In this document: positions 1-11,274 of the stretch, in pieces
How positions within the stretch are numbered: the stretch's first letter is position 1
Layout of the letters: every line of letters begins with the position of its first letter
Assembly (NCBI RefSeq): GCF_019279795.1
Contig: NC_056731.1
Span: forward strand, 867,059,982 to 867,123,981
Origin: Protopterus annectens
Lineage: Eukaryota; Chordata; Ceratodontiformes; Protopteridae
Length of the DNA: 64,000 nt
Direction of reading: 5' to 3'
Position numbers and translations under genes: made by a program
Notes under the pieces: model-generated
The model's input: only the letters and a program-made list of their open reading frames with translations
What the model was told of the DNA's origin: nothing
The model's database searches: none

Positions 1-2361
1 GCAAATGTATTTTATTTATTTTTATTTTACATTTGTTGACCAGGCTAGTCTAGCTGGATACATGTCCATTTTCAGTAGAGGCCCGGGGAGAAAAGCTCCA
101 CAACATAGAAAAAAAGAGAAGAAACTTATACCCAATAATAAGCACTTTGAAAGCAATGCTAGTAGGACAGACGACAAAAAATACATGAGGTGAACAAGTT
201 ATAAACAAAGGAATACAACTAGAGATATAAAGCCTTTGGAGTCCTGATATAACATGTTGAAAGAATTACAAAGAGAACTATCATTGAATATAAGAATATT
301 ACTGTTTTTTTTTTTTTTTTTTTTTTTGTAGTTCAGTGGAGTTGAAGTTAAATTAGTAAGCTAGTACTAAAGTAACGTAGTGAAGACGTTGCTGTCAAAA
401 GAACAGGTGAGTAACTGGAGGCAATAAAAGTTTCAGTCAGGGTTAATACAAGGACAGAGCCATTGGGATTTAAGGAAGATTTTTAGATGCTTTTTGAAAG
501 TGGGTGTAGAGGTAAGAGTTGTGAGTTTGCTTGGAAGCTTGTTCCAAATAGGTCCAATTGAGTTGGAGAACAAACAGTCCCCAGCTTTGTTGTGGGATTT
601 ATGGTAGGCTGCTAGGAGCTTAGTAGCGGAGTGCAATGAAGAGAGTTTTTTTTATAAGGGCTAATAAGAGTACAGAGTATGGTAGTATTAGAAGGTTGAA
701 AGAAGATTTTGTGGGTGATGCTAAGTTGCTGTAGCAGTAGTTGATTATGTAGCTCCAGCCAACCAAGTTGTTTAAGATTAATGCAATGGTAGGTACGAAA
801 AGGGGCTCCTGTGACAAATCTGGAAATGTTGTTGTATGAAGTTGCTAGTTTATTGAGATTAGATTTAGATAGGTTTGTAAAAATAGGTGAGGCATAGAGA
901 AGGGTAGATAGCAGGTGCGTCTGGGCAATGGTAGCTCTCGCTGAAGCAGAGAGGAAGGGTTTCAGCTTATAAAGAGAACCGAGTTTTCTATTGACTGACT
1001 TGATGGTTAAGGTAATATGAGAATTGAAGTTCAGATTATGATCTAATGTGACACCTAGTAGTTTCGTAGTAGGCTCGGAGGATATTATTGTTCCATTATT
1101 AGATGTTATATTGAAGTCAAGAGCAGAGGATTCTATGTAGGTGTAAATAGTAGTAATTTAGTTTTTTTGGGATTAAGTAGGAGATAGAACCAATTTTCAG
1201 CAGCTGTAAAAACTTTTTGGGTAGTAGCCTGAAGCTCAGCTGGGGAAGATTCTGAACATATCAATATTGAGTCGTCTGCATATTGAATGCAGATGGTTTG
1301 TGGAAGGGACTTATTTAAATCATTAATAAAGATAGAAAAGAAGAGTGGTCCAAGAATGGAACCTTGTGGGACACCAATTTTGATGGGAAGCAGAGAGGAT
1401 ATGTGATTGTCCCAAAGAACAGATTGCTGTCTATTTTCTGAGTAGGAATTGAACCACTGGATTGCTTGGGTGTTTAATGCCAGGAATTCAAGGATGTTTA
1501 GTAAGAGTTTATGGTTAACCATATCAAAGGCCTTAGAGAGGTCTAAAAAGAGGGCTGAGGACAGCAAGTTGTTATTACGATTTTTATTAATGTGGTCTGT
1601 GAATGATAAGAGAGCAGTAGTTGTACTGTGATAAGGTCTAAAACCATGTTGGCAATCAGCTAGAAGATTATTTTGGAGAAGATGGTCAAGCAATTGCCGA
1701 TGGACACATCTTTCCATGATTTTAGCTAAAGGAGAAAGTAGGGCTATGGGACGGAAGTTGGAAAGTTCGTTAGTGTTACCCCCCCCCCTTATGAAGAGGA
1801 ATGATATGGGATACTTTCCAGAGGGGTGGGATAAAGCCATCAGTTATGGATCGATTTATTAAAATGGAGACAGGATAGGCAAGCACTCCAGCTGCAATTT
1901 GTAGATACTCTGATGGGAGGAGGTCAGCTGAGGGAGAACATGGTTTAAGTTTCCTAAGTAGGGTGTGGATGAGATCTGTTGAGACTGGTTGTAATTTGAG
2001 AGGGGGGTTTGTTGTTCAGGGAGTAAGGTTCCTGGGTGGATCTAGGAGGCAAGGTTTTGGCTAGGGATGTAACAGTCTCAGAGAAAAATTTGTTGAAAGT
2101 GCCAGCAATTTGGTTGGGTGTACTCTGAGTGAGGTTGGAAGGAGTGGGAGTTTTAGAATTACCTGGATGTAGTAGTTTGTTGATATCTGACCAGAATTTC
2201 TGAGGGTTTTGGTACTGAGTGTTTTGGGATTTCAAGTAATAATTTTTCTTGTCTAGGAGTATTAGTTTCTTGGTTTCATTTCTAAGCTGTTTAAAGGTTT
2301 GGTGGTCAGTCGTGTTTTTAGTGCAGCGCCATTTGGCCCAAGTTCTATTTCTCTGTAACAT
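1..2361 (-). mobile_element. L2-like (CR1/L2/Jockey superfamily) LINE, 5' truncated
   Basis: Read on the minus strand this is the 3' part of a non-LTR retrotransposon: linker and RT (2361 to about 1133), RT C-terminal region (to about 433), then a 3' UTR running to the window edge. The distal 3' UTR holds the block GGAGCTTTTCTCCCCGGGCC (about 79-108) and ends in AT-rich, A-rich sequence near position 10. A T-run at 305-327 lies inside the UTR. The 5' end is cut near 2361, so the endonuclease is missing. The same UTR block recurs inverted near 63490. The superfamily is inferred from RT motifs; the exact clade (L2, Rex1, Kiri) is not resolved. Confidence 0.85.
433..2361 (-). pseudogene. L2-like LINE ORF2 remnant (linker, reverse transcriptase, C-terminus)
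   Basis: The linker segment (1954-2361) has the basic, Asn-rich composition usual between endonuclease and RT. The RT block (1133-1840) shows NFRPIALLS, motif A with DLSKAFDMVNH, motif B GVPQGSILGPLFF and motif C YADDSIL, so the catalytic Asp pair is present. The C-terminal piece (433-636) has the WNKLPSKL and TFKKHLKIFL pattern typical of the end of these ORFs. Reading frame is lost at several points (around 1850-1950 and between 640 and 1130), including a C-run near 1780. In an active element this protein would nick DNA and reverse transcribe its own RNA; this copy cannot be translated intact. Confidence 0.85.
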
Positions 2362-2413
2362 TTTGTGTTTGTATAAAAGTAATTAAACCATATTAACAAG
2401 TTCACATTTACAA

Positions 2414-3716
2414 ACGTGTTTTGGTACTGATTTTTAAGAATAAGGGTGATGTGCAGAGCTGTAGTAACTATAGAGGGATAAAACTGATCAGTCACAGCAT
2501 GAAGTTATGGGAAAGAGTAGTGGAAGCTAGGTTAAGAAGGGAAATGCTGATTACTGATCAGCAGTATGGTTTCATGCCAGGAAAGAGCACTACAGATGCG
2601 ATGTTTGCACTGAGAGTGTTGATGGAGAAGTACAGAGAAGGTCAGAAGGAGTTGCATTGTGTCTTTGTGGACTTAGAGAAAGCATATGACAGGGTGCCTA
2701 GAGAGGAGTTGTGGTATTGTATGAGGAAGTCGGGAGTGACAGAGAAGTATGTAAGAGTGGTACAGGATATGTACGAGGGTAGTGTAACAATGGTGAGGTC
2801 TGTGGTGGGAGTGACAGATGCTTTTAAGGTGGAGGTGGGATTACATCAAGGATCAGTTCTGAACCCTTTCTTATTTGCAATGGTGATGGACAGGTTGAGA
2901 GACGAGATCAGACAGGAGTCCCCGTGGACTATGATGTTTGCAGATGACATTGTGATCTGTAGTGAGAGTAGGGAACAGGTTGAGGAGACCCTGGAGAGGT
3001 GGAGATATACTCTAGAGAGGAGAGGAATGAAGGTCAGCAGGACTAAGAATATATGTGTGTGAATGAGAGGGAGGATAGAGGAATGGTGAGGATGCAGGGA
3101 GTAGAGTTAGCGAAGGTGGATGAGTTTAAATACTTGGGATCAACAATTCAGAATAATGGCGAGTGTGGAAGAGAGGTGAAGAAGAGAGTACAGGCAGGTT
3201 GGAGCGAGTGGAAAAGAGTGTCAGGAGTGATTTGTGACAAACGAGTACTGATAAGAGTGAAAGGGAAGGTCTACAAGACGGTAGTGAGACCAGCTCAGTT
3301 ATATGGGTTGGAGATAGTGGCATTGACAAAAAGGCAGGAGACAGAGCTGGACGTGGCAGAGTTAAAGATGTTAAGATTTGTACTGGGTGTGACAAGGGTG
3401 GAGTGGATTCGGAATAAGTATATTAGAGGGTCAGCCCAGGTTGGATGGTTTAGAGACAAAGCCAGAGAGGCTAGATTGTGTTGGTTTGGATATGTGGTGA
3501 AGAGGGATGCTGGATTTATTGAGAAAAGGATGCTAAGGATGGAGCTGCCAGGTAGGAGGAAAAGAAGAAGGCCTAAGATAAAGTTTATGGATGGGGTGAG
3601 AGAGGACATGCAGGTGGTTGGTGTGACAGAGCAAGATGCAGAGGACAGGAAGAAATGGAAACGGATGATCCTCTTTGGCGACCCCTAACAGGAACAGCCG
3701 AAAGAAAAAGAAGATA
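2414..3716 (+). mobile_element. RTE-clade LINE, 5' truncated, with short 3' UTR
   Basis: This plus-strand element begins inside the RT domain (near 2414) and ends with a tail at 3674-3716 (GGCGACCCCTAAC, then AGCCGAAAGAAAAAGAAGA). The ORF ends in Gly-Asp-Pro-stop within that tail, so the 3' UTR is only about 30 nt, as in RTE elements. Two SINEs later in the window share the tail. It abuts the truncated L2-like LINE on its left. No target duplication could be identified. Confidence 0.85.
2421..3688 (+). pseudogene. RTE reverse transcriptase, one frameshift
   Basis: The first frame (2421-3062) carries NYRGIKLISHSMKLWERVV, motif A VDLEKAYDRVP, motif B GLHQGSVLNPFLF and motif C MFADDIVIC, so catalytic Asp residues are intact. 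A single-base indel near 3047-3055 shifts to the second frame (3053-3688), which carries EFKYLGSTIQNNGE and the Arg/Trp-rich thumb and C-terminal region to the natural stop at 3686-3688. With only one lesion over 1.27 kb this is among the best-preserved coding stretches in the window. The start is artificial because the endonuclease and the RT N-terminus are missing. Confidence 0.88.
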
Positions 3717-3759
3717 TACCACATACATTGCTATATATATATACTAGGCAACATTACAT

Positions 3760-4560
3760 AAGTTATTCAGTTCCTGCCTTCTCTTAAATCTCATTCCTCT
3801 TCCAAAACATTTTTCTGCATGTACCATTCCCACAATTTCCATTTTTTTCTATGTAATTTACTCCTATCCTTTTCTAAATATCCCACTTTCTGTTCTTTTA
3901 TTCCTGTTACAGTATTCACTACTTCAAGTATAGTTTGATTAGATTTTGATTTCCATTTTCTAGTAATTGTTTTTTGGCACCCACCAGAATTAAACTTAAC
4001 AAGGCCTTACTATGTCTAGGCAATTCAAATCCTGTATCCCAGCTCTAAAAAAATAATTTCCTTAGTACACTCTTTGCTTGGCCAGAATTCCTGACAGAGT
4101 ACTCTGTAGAGAATTTTTAAAGTCTGCCAACTCATTTCACTCAAAAAATTCCCAGTTACCTCTTTCTTCCCCATCATACCTCCATTTGCTGTCTACCTAA
4201 GGAAATATTTTTTTGGAGTCTGCTTGGGGTACAAAAGTATTTCTGCATACTTCCAGGCAAAAATCCTAAATTGTCTAGTTTTTGTTGCATATCTGTGAGC
4301 CATACTTATGTCCTTCCATTGTTTCTTTGTAAATTGTATACCTAATCTCATATCCCAATCTTTTCCTGACCTCTTCTGATTGATTCCTGTAGTTATCATG
4401 CAATATTTTATATGCCGTACTAGTTATCCCCTTTTTTAACTGCAGATTATGTTCTAAATGCAGATAAAAACTTCAACCAGTGCAGGTCTTTCATTTAGGA
4501 TTCTTTTATTTCTTTCTCTATACTCTGATATTGATCCCTAATAGAGAAGGAAATCACTAG
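3760..4560 (-). mobile_element. L1/Tx1-like LINE ORF2 C-terminal relic
   Basis: On the minus strand the 4193-4399 frame reads GKDWDMRLGIQFTKKQW followed by an Ala/Arg-rich helix and YPKQTPKKYFLR. This resembles the C-terminal domain of L1-type ORF2. Downstream (lower coordinates) the conserved ending is recognisable as SLILVGAKKQLLENG near 3970-4010. Frameshifts and stops separate the pieces. Decay is stronger than in the two larger L1-like copies in this window. Clade assignment rests on motif resemblance only. Confidence 0.6.
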
Positions 4561-4899
4561 ACTGCAATCCAAATGTATTCTTGGTCTCTCTCCATTCTGT
4601 TACCTTTCCTTATCTCATTATTTGTTTGCAATACCATGGTTCCTTTGCCAGCTTCCTCCAGTAAATTCCAGCACCATCTTGCCTATTCTCTATACCCTAA
4701 TTACAGTCATCCGTATCAGCATAATCTCCTTTCTCCATTCAAATGTTAGCTTAGTTCTTAGTATACTTTCTGCTGCTTTAGGAGTATAATATTCTGTATG
4801 GTTGTTTTTATTCTCCTCAAGGATCTGCAATTAAAATCCAGTCAGAGTGCTTAGCTACCACAAAAACAATCTGCAAAAAAACTTGGGTTAAAGGTAGGA

Positions 4900-5511
4900 G
4901 AAAAGTTTTAAATTAAGCTGTTTCCCTTAGTTGTATTCATAGAACAAGTAAGTGTTTTTACTTGTAGCAAGCTGAACTACCCTAATATTCTTTACCATGC
5001 ACAGTTATGGAGTAGGGGGAACTTTCAACTTAACATTTTACTGCACCATTAAATGTAAGGGAGAAACTACAAACCTGGGTTTTTAAAATCAAATTTGGGC
5101 CAGGTAGAATAAGCAAAACTACTTGCTGTCATCCTTGGTGGTATGCTGTCCAGTACTCTTACTGTAAATGCCAATTCAAATTACAAATTCCCAAGCCATG
5201 AGACCTGCGCTGTTTTAGGAGGTGCATCTTTTTTTCCTGCAGCACTTTAGTTTCCTGGCCCCTTGTAGGAGTTCACAAAATAAGACAATTACAGCAGACT
5301 CAAGGCAGTGTTTTAGGAGTAGCTTGTGTTATTAGAGGAGTTATTTTGGGAGGTTCCCTCTTCTTTCCTACACTTTCATGTTTCTTTACTGAGCTAAGGC
5401 ACTGATCACAAATTATCAGTTTTGGATCCAGCCCATGTGATTACTGAGATACAAGAGGTAAAGAGGTAATGTAGTGACACAAAAGCAAAGCAAACTACAG
5501 TAATGATAGAC
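4900..5511. other. No recognisable gene
   Basis: Between the L1-like relic and the LTR retrotransposon I see only unremarkable AT-rich sequence, with no long ORF, RNA gene or clear repeat. Confidence 0.5.
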
Positions 5512-5516
5512 TGAAC
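5512..5516. repeat. Left target-site duplication (TGAAC) of the LTR retrotransposon
   Basis: TGAAC here matches TGAAC at 14448-14452 immediately outside the right LTR. A 5-bp duplication is usual for Ty3/Gypsy integration. Confidence 0.8.
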
Positions 5517-7010
5517 TCTAATGTCCCCACTCTGGGCAAATAATCAAGGAGCCTGAATCCTCATCACTAACACTGCAGAGGGACATTCACTTGGAACAAA
5601 AGTGGATACACCCAGTGTTTCCAGATACAGCTCTCTGCATCATACACAGTTTCCCTTGAGAGCAGACAGGGAACACACTCAGCCTGGGGTCTGAGTTTGG
5701 GTTTCTCTCTATCTCTCCCCATATCCTCAGTAAGCCTCCCGCACTGGCACAGCTGCATAGTTAAGTCCTCAGCTGAGTGTTCAAGCCAAGTCCTCTACCA
5801 CTCTTTGTATGAAACAAGTGATTTGTGTCCCTGCTCCAAGTAGCTCACACAGACACACACACACCTGGAAAGGCTGGCACAGGTTTACTAGCTATGCTCC
5901 CTTCTGCCCAAACTATAAGGTAGTTACTGCCACCAGACACTCCCAAGCCAGTTATTCTACTGCTTTTACAAGGGTACCCAGTTATACTGAGTGAAATTAA
6001 TGTTAGTACAAATAGTAGTATGACCAATGCAGCAAGGCTTTCAGGAGTGGCCACAGAGTCACCAAACAGATGAGTACTCTCAAAGGTTAAAATATTCTCT
6101 AAAGGACCAGCCACAATGAAAAGTTTAAATATATTTTAATAATAAATAATAATAGAACATGAAAATATTATGCATCTGTTTACAGTAAACACCAGAGTTT
6201 CAATCACAGGAAATGTTAAAGAAATAACCTAGATGGATAGGTTCACACAATTAAAATACTTAACTAATCTCACTATTTTCCTGACTGATCTCAAGAGTTA
6301 CTATTCCCTGGTCACTTACTACAGCAAGGCAAAATGAAGTAGGTGAGTGATCCTTCAGTGTCAGGTTCCAAATATAGACTGCCCTGAGACTTCAGTGTTA
6401 CCTAGTATTAAACATTACTTTAGTGATGGATTCCAGAATGATATCACATATATGTGGTCATCTGACTTCTGGTTCTCATGCAACCCCCATTGTTAGAAAC
6501 CGCCATGGTTTAGCACCTATGTGTCAATAATGCACACACAGGGAGCCCTGCTAAGTTCTGCTGCAGATCCTGGAAGTCATAAAACCATAAAACACTTCCA
6601 CTCTTCCTACAGGAACTAATAAACCATGCTTCTTACAGGCATTGTGTCTCGGGCATCATTCACAACTGTGAGATAACATATTTATGGCCTAGGCCCAGTA
6701 ATTTAATTTCTTACTATTTTTCAAAGTTTGAGATTAACCTCTTCTCTTCCAGTATCCTCTGTTAAAACCTATACATTTAAATAGTTACAATAATGCATGT
6801 ATATTTCTTTTTCTGTCCAGCAGGACACACTGTTGGTACATTTGTAACACAAGTAGCTTTACAAATACATTTTTGAACACTAGCATCTGTACAAATCAGA
6901 TTGATATACGAATTACATATAATTCTTTACAAAATTCCAGCTAGCTGCTGGCATGTTACACATCCACTGCCTTTCTTCTGGCATAACTGGCAATACCTCA
7001 CATTGTCACA
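5517..7010 (-). repeat. 3' LTR of the Gmr1-like element
   Basis: About 1.49 kb, alignable along its length to 10519-14447 once the Penelope insertion is removed. On the minus strand it starts TGTGACAATGTG next to a purine tract. Its far end has decayed from TGTGATATCCCC (as in the other LTR) to TCTAATGTCCCC. It carries a short CA run near 5850-5865 that is greatly expanded in the other LTR. Confidence 0.85.
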
Positions 7011-7026
7011 TCTCTCCCCTCTTTGA
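7011..7026 (-). promoter_or_regulatory. Polypurine tract
   Basis: Minus-strand AAAGAGGGGAGAGA directly precedes the TGTGACA start of the 3' LTR, the expected place for the plus-strand DNA primer. Confidence 0.7.
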
Positions 7027-7289
7027 AGACTCAAGCTAGTTTTTCAAGTGAACCTTGAGAAACGTTGTTTGAGAGGAATGAGCCTATTTGGGAATACATT
7101 AATCCATACCCTGTCTTGAGATCCCATCTGCATTGCTGACCCCACTACAATGCTGCACTGTCATGTCATATGCCTGCAGCCCTAGGCTTCACCATAGAAA
7201 CCTGGCATTTTGCTGGCTGGCTCGCTGTAGCCATAGATCCCTCTCCAACTCCTCCTACTGCAAATACTTAGTACCAAAGTCTTCCCTAT

Positions 7290-8400
7290 CTTGGTCCAGT
7301 TTCATCATGTTAACATGGCACAATTTGGGCCCCTACCTCCTGCCTAGCAGCTCTTACCATGTAGTTAAAACCACTAAACTTCCTTACCACTTTAATGGTC
7401 CCTCCCAAGCTGCCTGCAGCTTTTTGTGTCTGGCAGGAATGTGAACTATAACCTCAGCATACTGTCAGGCTCAAGCATTCCTGTCATACCAAACCATTTT
7501 CTGCATTTGGGTTCATGCCAAGTTCATTTGGGCCAAGCCCATGATCTCCCTAAGCCTTTCCTGAGGTTCAGGACGTATGCTAGAAAAGACTCCTAGTGGG
7601 ATTCATACTCACCTTCCCACTGATCATGAATCAAATCTAAAGGCCCCTTCACCCCATGCTCATACAGCAACTCAGAGGGCGAAAAACCTGTGGATTCCTG
7701 AGGTACCTCTCTGTCTGCAAACAGCAAATGGGGAAAATATTTGTCCCACTCTCTCTTAAACTGGCTTGCAAATGCTCGTAGCATGGTCTTAAGCGTAGAA
7801 TTTAACCTGTCCACAAGACCATTAGTCTGGGGATGGTAGGGGTGGTTTTTAGATGCTTCACCCCACAGTGCATCCACAGACAAGCCAGGAGGTCTGACAT
7901 GAAATTGGCACCTCTGCTAGTCAGTATTTTCTTGGGAAACCTACCTTGCTGAAAATCTCTAATAAACTATTTGTCACCTTCTCTGCCTCGATGGAGGACA
8001 GAGCCACTGCCTCAAGGTATCTAGTTGCATAATGTACAACCACCAGGATATACGCCTTCCCTGTGGAACTTGGGGTACTCGGTGGCCCCATAATATCCAT
8101 AGCTACCTTATGAAACAGCTCCTCAATCACAGGCAAAGGCATCAAAGGAGCCTTGACCTTGTCTCCTGGCTTGCATACTTTTTGACACTGTTCACAGGTC
8201 CTGCAGTACCTATTACAGCCCTTGCAATCCCAGGCCAGTAAAAGTTCTGTGTAATACGTCTCTTGGTACACTTTATGCCCATATGACCTGCAAAAGGAAT
8301 GTCATGGGCTATGGCTAGAAGTGCCAGACAGTAGGCGCTAGGCACTACCAACTGTTGTATTTCGTCCCTCTCTAGCCCTCCCTCAGGGGTTCACACTCTA
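7290..8400 (-). pseudogene. Integrase of the Gmr1-like element, catalytically dead
   Basis: Minus strand. The N-terminal zinc region has AHDIPFAGHMG followed by CRTCEQC (about 8310-8185). The core begins with MDIMGPP (first Asp near 8097). At the second catalytic position the sequence reads ILTSRGANF (about 7905-7930), with Ser where Asp is expected. At the third it reads QTNGLVDRLN (near 7811), with Asp in place of Glu. A GPY/F-like stretch (WEGP, then FHVNMMK) lies near 7300-7440. Frameshifts separate the pieces. The enzyme would insert the cDNA into the host chromosome; two of three active-site residues are changed, so this copy is inactive. Confidence 0.82.
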
Positions 8401-8689
8401 TACAGTAACCATTTGTTCCAGTATACAGACCCCTTTTCCTTGAGAATCAAGTGCCTCCCTAGCTGTCTCCCTCAAGCCTCTCTGTTTAGTGTCCCAGAGC
8501 TGATCCTGTCTCAACTATATCTTTGTAACTCTTCCCAGCTCCCCTTCCACAGGAAGTCTGGTATCCTCTGACAGCAGTGCTTCACTGTCAGCCTGGGTAC
8601 TACCACTCACCTCTTCCCTTGCAGTCTGTCCAAGGGAACATCAGTACCTACCAGTAGCTGTGGCTCACCTTCAGGCTACCTCCCTCCTT

Positions 8690-9110
8690 GAAATAGCCAC
8701 ATCACCAGCCCTGGCTTCAGGTGTGAGATCTGTTTGGGTCTCCCCCAGGCTACCAGACCCACATGCCTATCTCCAAGCTTGCCTGAGTGTAACTGCATGC
8801 ACACAAGTTACTGCATTATCAAAATCATTCCCTATCAAGATATCTGCAGGGATATCCTCACACATCTACTTGTTTGCCTCCTTTTCCACCTTCCCAGTCA
8901 AGGTGAACCCTGGACAAAGGCATTTGGAATGGGGTCCCCCCCTAAAGCTCTGACTGGAGTGGACTGTCCAAGCAAGTACTTCTCTTCTTTAACCACTGTA
9001 GGCTTCACAATGGTTATGGCAGAGGCTGTGTCTGTGTTAGCAGTGGCCTGTTTTTCATCCACTAAGATAAGATATAACCTCTGGTGATAGTTTGGTACCC
9101 CTGCTGTCAC
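8690..9110 (-). pseudogene. Retroviral-type aspartic protease remnant
   Basis: The 8898-9110 minus frame contains LVDEKQATANTDTASAITIVK. The usual DTG active site reads DTA here (about 9021-9032). Further along, in another frame, a degraded match to the conserved ILIGND-type ending is visible near 8830-8850. The domain lies between the CCHC relic of gag and the integrase, as expected. The Gly to Ala change and the frameshifts make it non-functional. Confidence 0.65.
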
Positions 9111-9184
9111 CAGACAACTTTACCACTTGCATACTGTTGTTCCAACTTGCTGGCCCACATCTTTTGTTCCCCACCTTGCCACAG

Positions 9185-10352
9185 TGGATATCTATATGAT
9201 ACATGGCCCCACTAGTTACATTTAAAACATTTAACCCTTGATACTGACCGTGTACCTGAACTAGTGGCTTCTCCTGTTGCTGGTGGACTCTGTTAGGGTG
9301 GTTTAGGCTGCCCACAATGGGTTTCCTTATATTCATGTGCAGCACTAGGTATCCCTTACTTGTGCAGTGATGCCCTGCTTGCTAAGTAGAGATCTCCCTG
9401 TTTCCTCATCTCATCTACAGAGTTAAACTCTTGGTCTGCCAACCAGATTCTCATGTCCTCAGGCAAAGTGCTAAGGGCTTGTTCCCTCACCAAAACGTCT
9501 GCCAGCCCTTCAAAAGTGGGGACCCGATACCCACTCACCCACCTAAGAAGATAAGTGTTTAACCAAGAATATGATCTCACACACTTTCATCTGCCTTTTG
9601 TCTATGCTTACAAAACTTTTTTTTATGTAAGCTTCAGGTGTTAAAGCATTCAAGTAAACAACATTCAACTTTATCATAATTTAAATGGTCAGTGTCAGGC
9701 AATTTAGAAACAGCAATTATTGCTTTACCATGGAGTTAGGGGGTCAGTAACCATACCCAAAGCCCTTGGTCAACATTATACTGTTTACATGCTCTTTTCA
9801 AATATATGCATAAAACTATCAAAATTATCACCCTCTGTAAATTGTGGAAGGAACTTACTGGCCTTTATTGCTTCTGGGGTTTGGTTATTCCCTTCCCCAT
9901 TTACTCCATGACCCTGCTGAAGAGTCAGCATCTCCTTATGTTGATGCTGCTTTTCATTTACTTCAGCCTCCAAATGCCACAGTGTCATTTTCTTCAGCCT
10001 CCATATGCTGCAGTTTCTCCGTTGATGCGAATTCCATCTGTTTCTTCTTTTCTTCAGCCTATAAATACCGCAGTTTCTGTGCTGACTCTAATTCCAAACC
10101 TTTGGCCTCCAGTTCACGTTGCTTTAACTCCAGATGGACTTTTAAGTCCTCTGAGGAAAAGGTGAACTGTCCTGTTTCTGAGGGCTGTACATACCCATCA
10201 CCAAACAGGTTATCCTCTTGGTTACTGGACTTAGCTAGGACTAAGGCTGAAATCATTTCCTCTTTAGTCAGCTTGGCATACACCAGTCCTTTGCCTTTGC
10301 ACACCTTGGCCAGCAGGTTCATTGCCAGCTTGCCATAATCCTCTGCTGACAT
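9185..10352 (-). pseudogene. gag remnant with SCAN-like capsid and decayed zinc knuckle
   Basis: A start codon at 10350-10352 opens a 97-residue frame ending in a charged helical segment. A second frame (9785-9988) has FLPQFTEGDNFDSFMHIFEKS, like the capsid N-terminus of these elements. A third (9356-9580) reads LRWVSGYRVPTFEGLADVLV followed by LPEDMRIWLADQ, which resembles the SCAN domain; SCAN is thought to descend from Gmr1-like Gag. Near 9185-9229 a CCHC knuckle is recognisable as CFKCN, stop, WGHVSYRY, with a stop inside it and Tyr where the last Cys belongs. At least three frame breaks separate the parts. Confidence 0.75.
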
Positions 10353-10518
10353 CTTAGTCTACTTTCCCTGACTAAACTAAACTGACAAAAATAAATTAAA
10401 ACTGTTGTGAAAATGAAACTCTGTATGTTTACCCTGTGGTTCCTTTTACAGTACACCCACCTTCAGTGACAACTGCCTACAGGCGTTAAATTAATATCCA
10501 CACCACTGCTCAGCAATA
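10353..10518 (-). other. 5' leader between LTR and gag
   Basis: About 165 bp between the gag start and the end of the 5' LTR. I looked for a TGG-type primer-binding site next to the LTR end (TATTGCTGAGCAGTGG on the minus strand) and did not find a convincing one. Confidence 0.5.
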
Positions 10519-10862
10519 TGTGATATCCCCACTATGGCCAGTAAACAAGGAGCCCAAATTACTCCACTGGAGAGGGACATTCACTTGTAACAAGCATGGA
10601 TATACCCAGTATTTCCAGATGCAGCTCTCTACATCAAGCACAGTTTCCCTTAAGAGCACACAGGGAGCACACTCAGCCCAGGATCTGGGATTCTCTCTCT
10701 CTCCTCTCAGGTCCCCAGTTAGGCTGCCCATTGGCACAGCCACAGTTATGTCCTCAGCTGAGTGTCCAAGCCAAGGCCTCCACCAGGCTCTCTATGAAAC
10801 CAGTGTTTTGTGTTCCTGCTCCAAGTAGCTGACACACACACACACGCTCTGAGATTTGATTT

Positions 10863-10863
<1 letters not shown>

Positions 10864-10905
<42 letters not shown>
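10864..10905. repeat. (CA)n microsatellite inside the LTR
   Basis: About 42 bp of uninterrupted CA. The matching site in the other LTR has only a few CA units, so the array expanded after integration. Confidence 0.9.
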
Positions 10906-10908
<3 letters not shown>

Positions 10909-11274
10909 CTGGGAAAGTCTGGCACATGTTTACTAACTATGCCCCCTTCTGCCCAGACTATAAAGTAGGTACTGCCACCAGACACTCTCAAGCCAGTTAC
11001 TCTAAGGCTATTACAAGAGTACCCAATTATAGTGAGTGAAATTAATGTCAACATGAATGGTAGTTTGACCAGTGCAGTAAGGCTTACAGAAGTGGCCACA
11101 GAGTCACCAAACAGATATGAGTACTCTCAAAGTTTAAAATATTCTCTAAAGGACCAGCCACAATGAAAAGTTTAAATATATTTAATAATAAATAATAAAA
11201 GAACATAAAAATGCTAAATATCTATTTACAATAAACACCAGAGTTTCACTTGCAGGAAATATTAAAGGGGATCT

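Noticed and set aside
7133-7444. Plus-strand open frame of 103 residues
   Set aside because: It overlaps the minus-strand integrase/GPY region of the LTR element and has no domain; a shadow frame.
9844-10338. Plus-strand open frame of 164 residues, Ser/Cys-rich
   Set aside because: Antisense to gag of the LTR element; composition follows from the opposite strand.
10510-10545. tRNA primer-binding site next to the 5' LTR
   Set aside because: The adjoining TATTGCTGAGCAGTGG does not convincingly match a tRNA 3' end, and offset TGG sites are too weak.
10746-11099. Minus-strand frame with long Cys-Val repeats
   Set aside because: Produced by the CA microsatellite within the LTR; not a protein.
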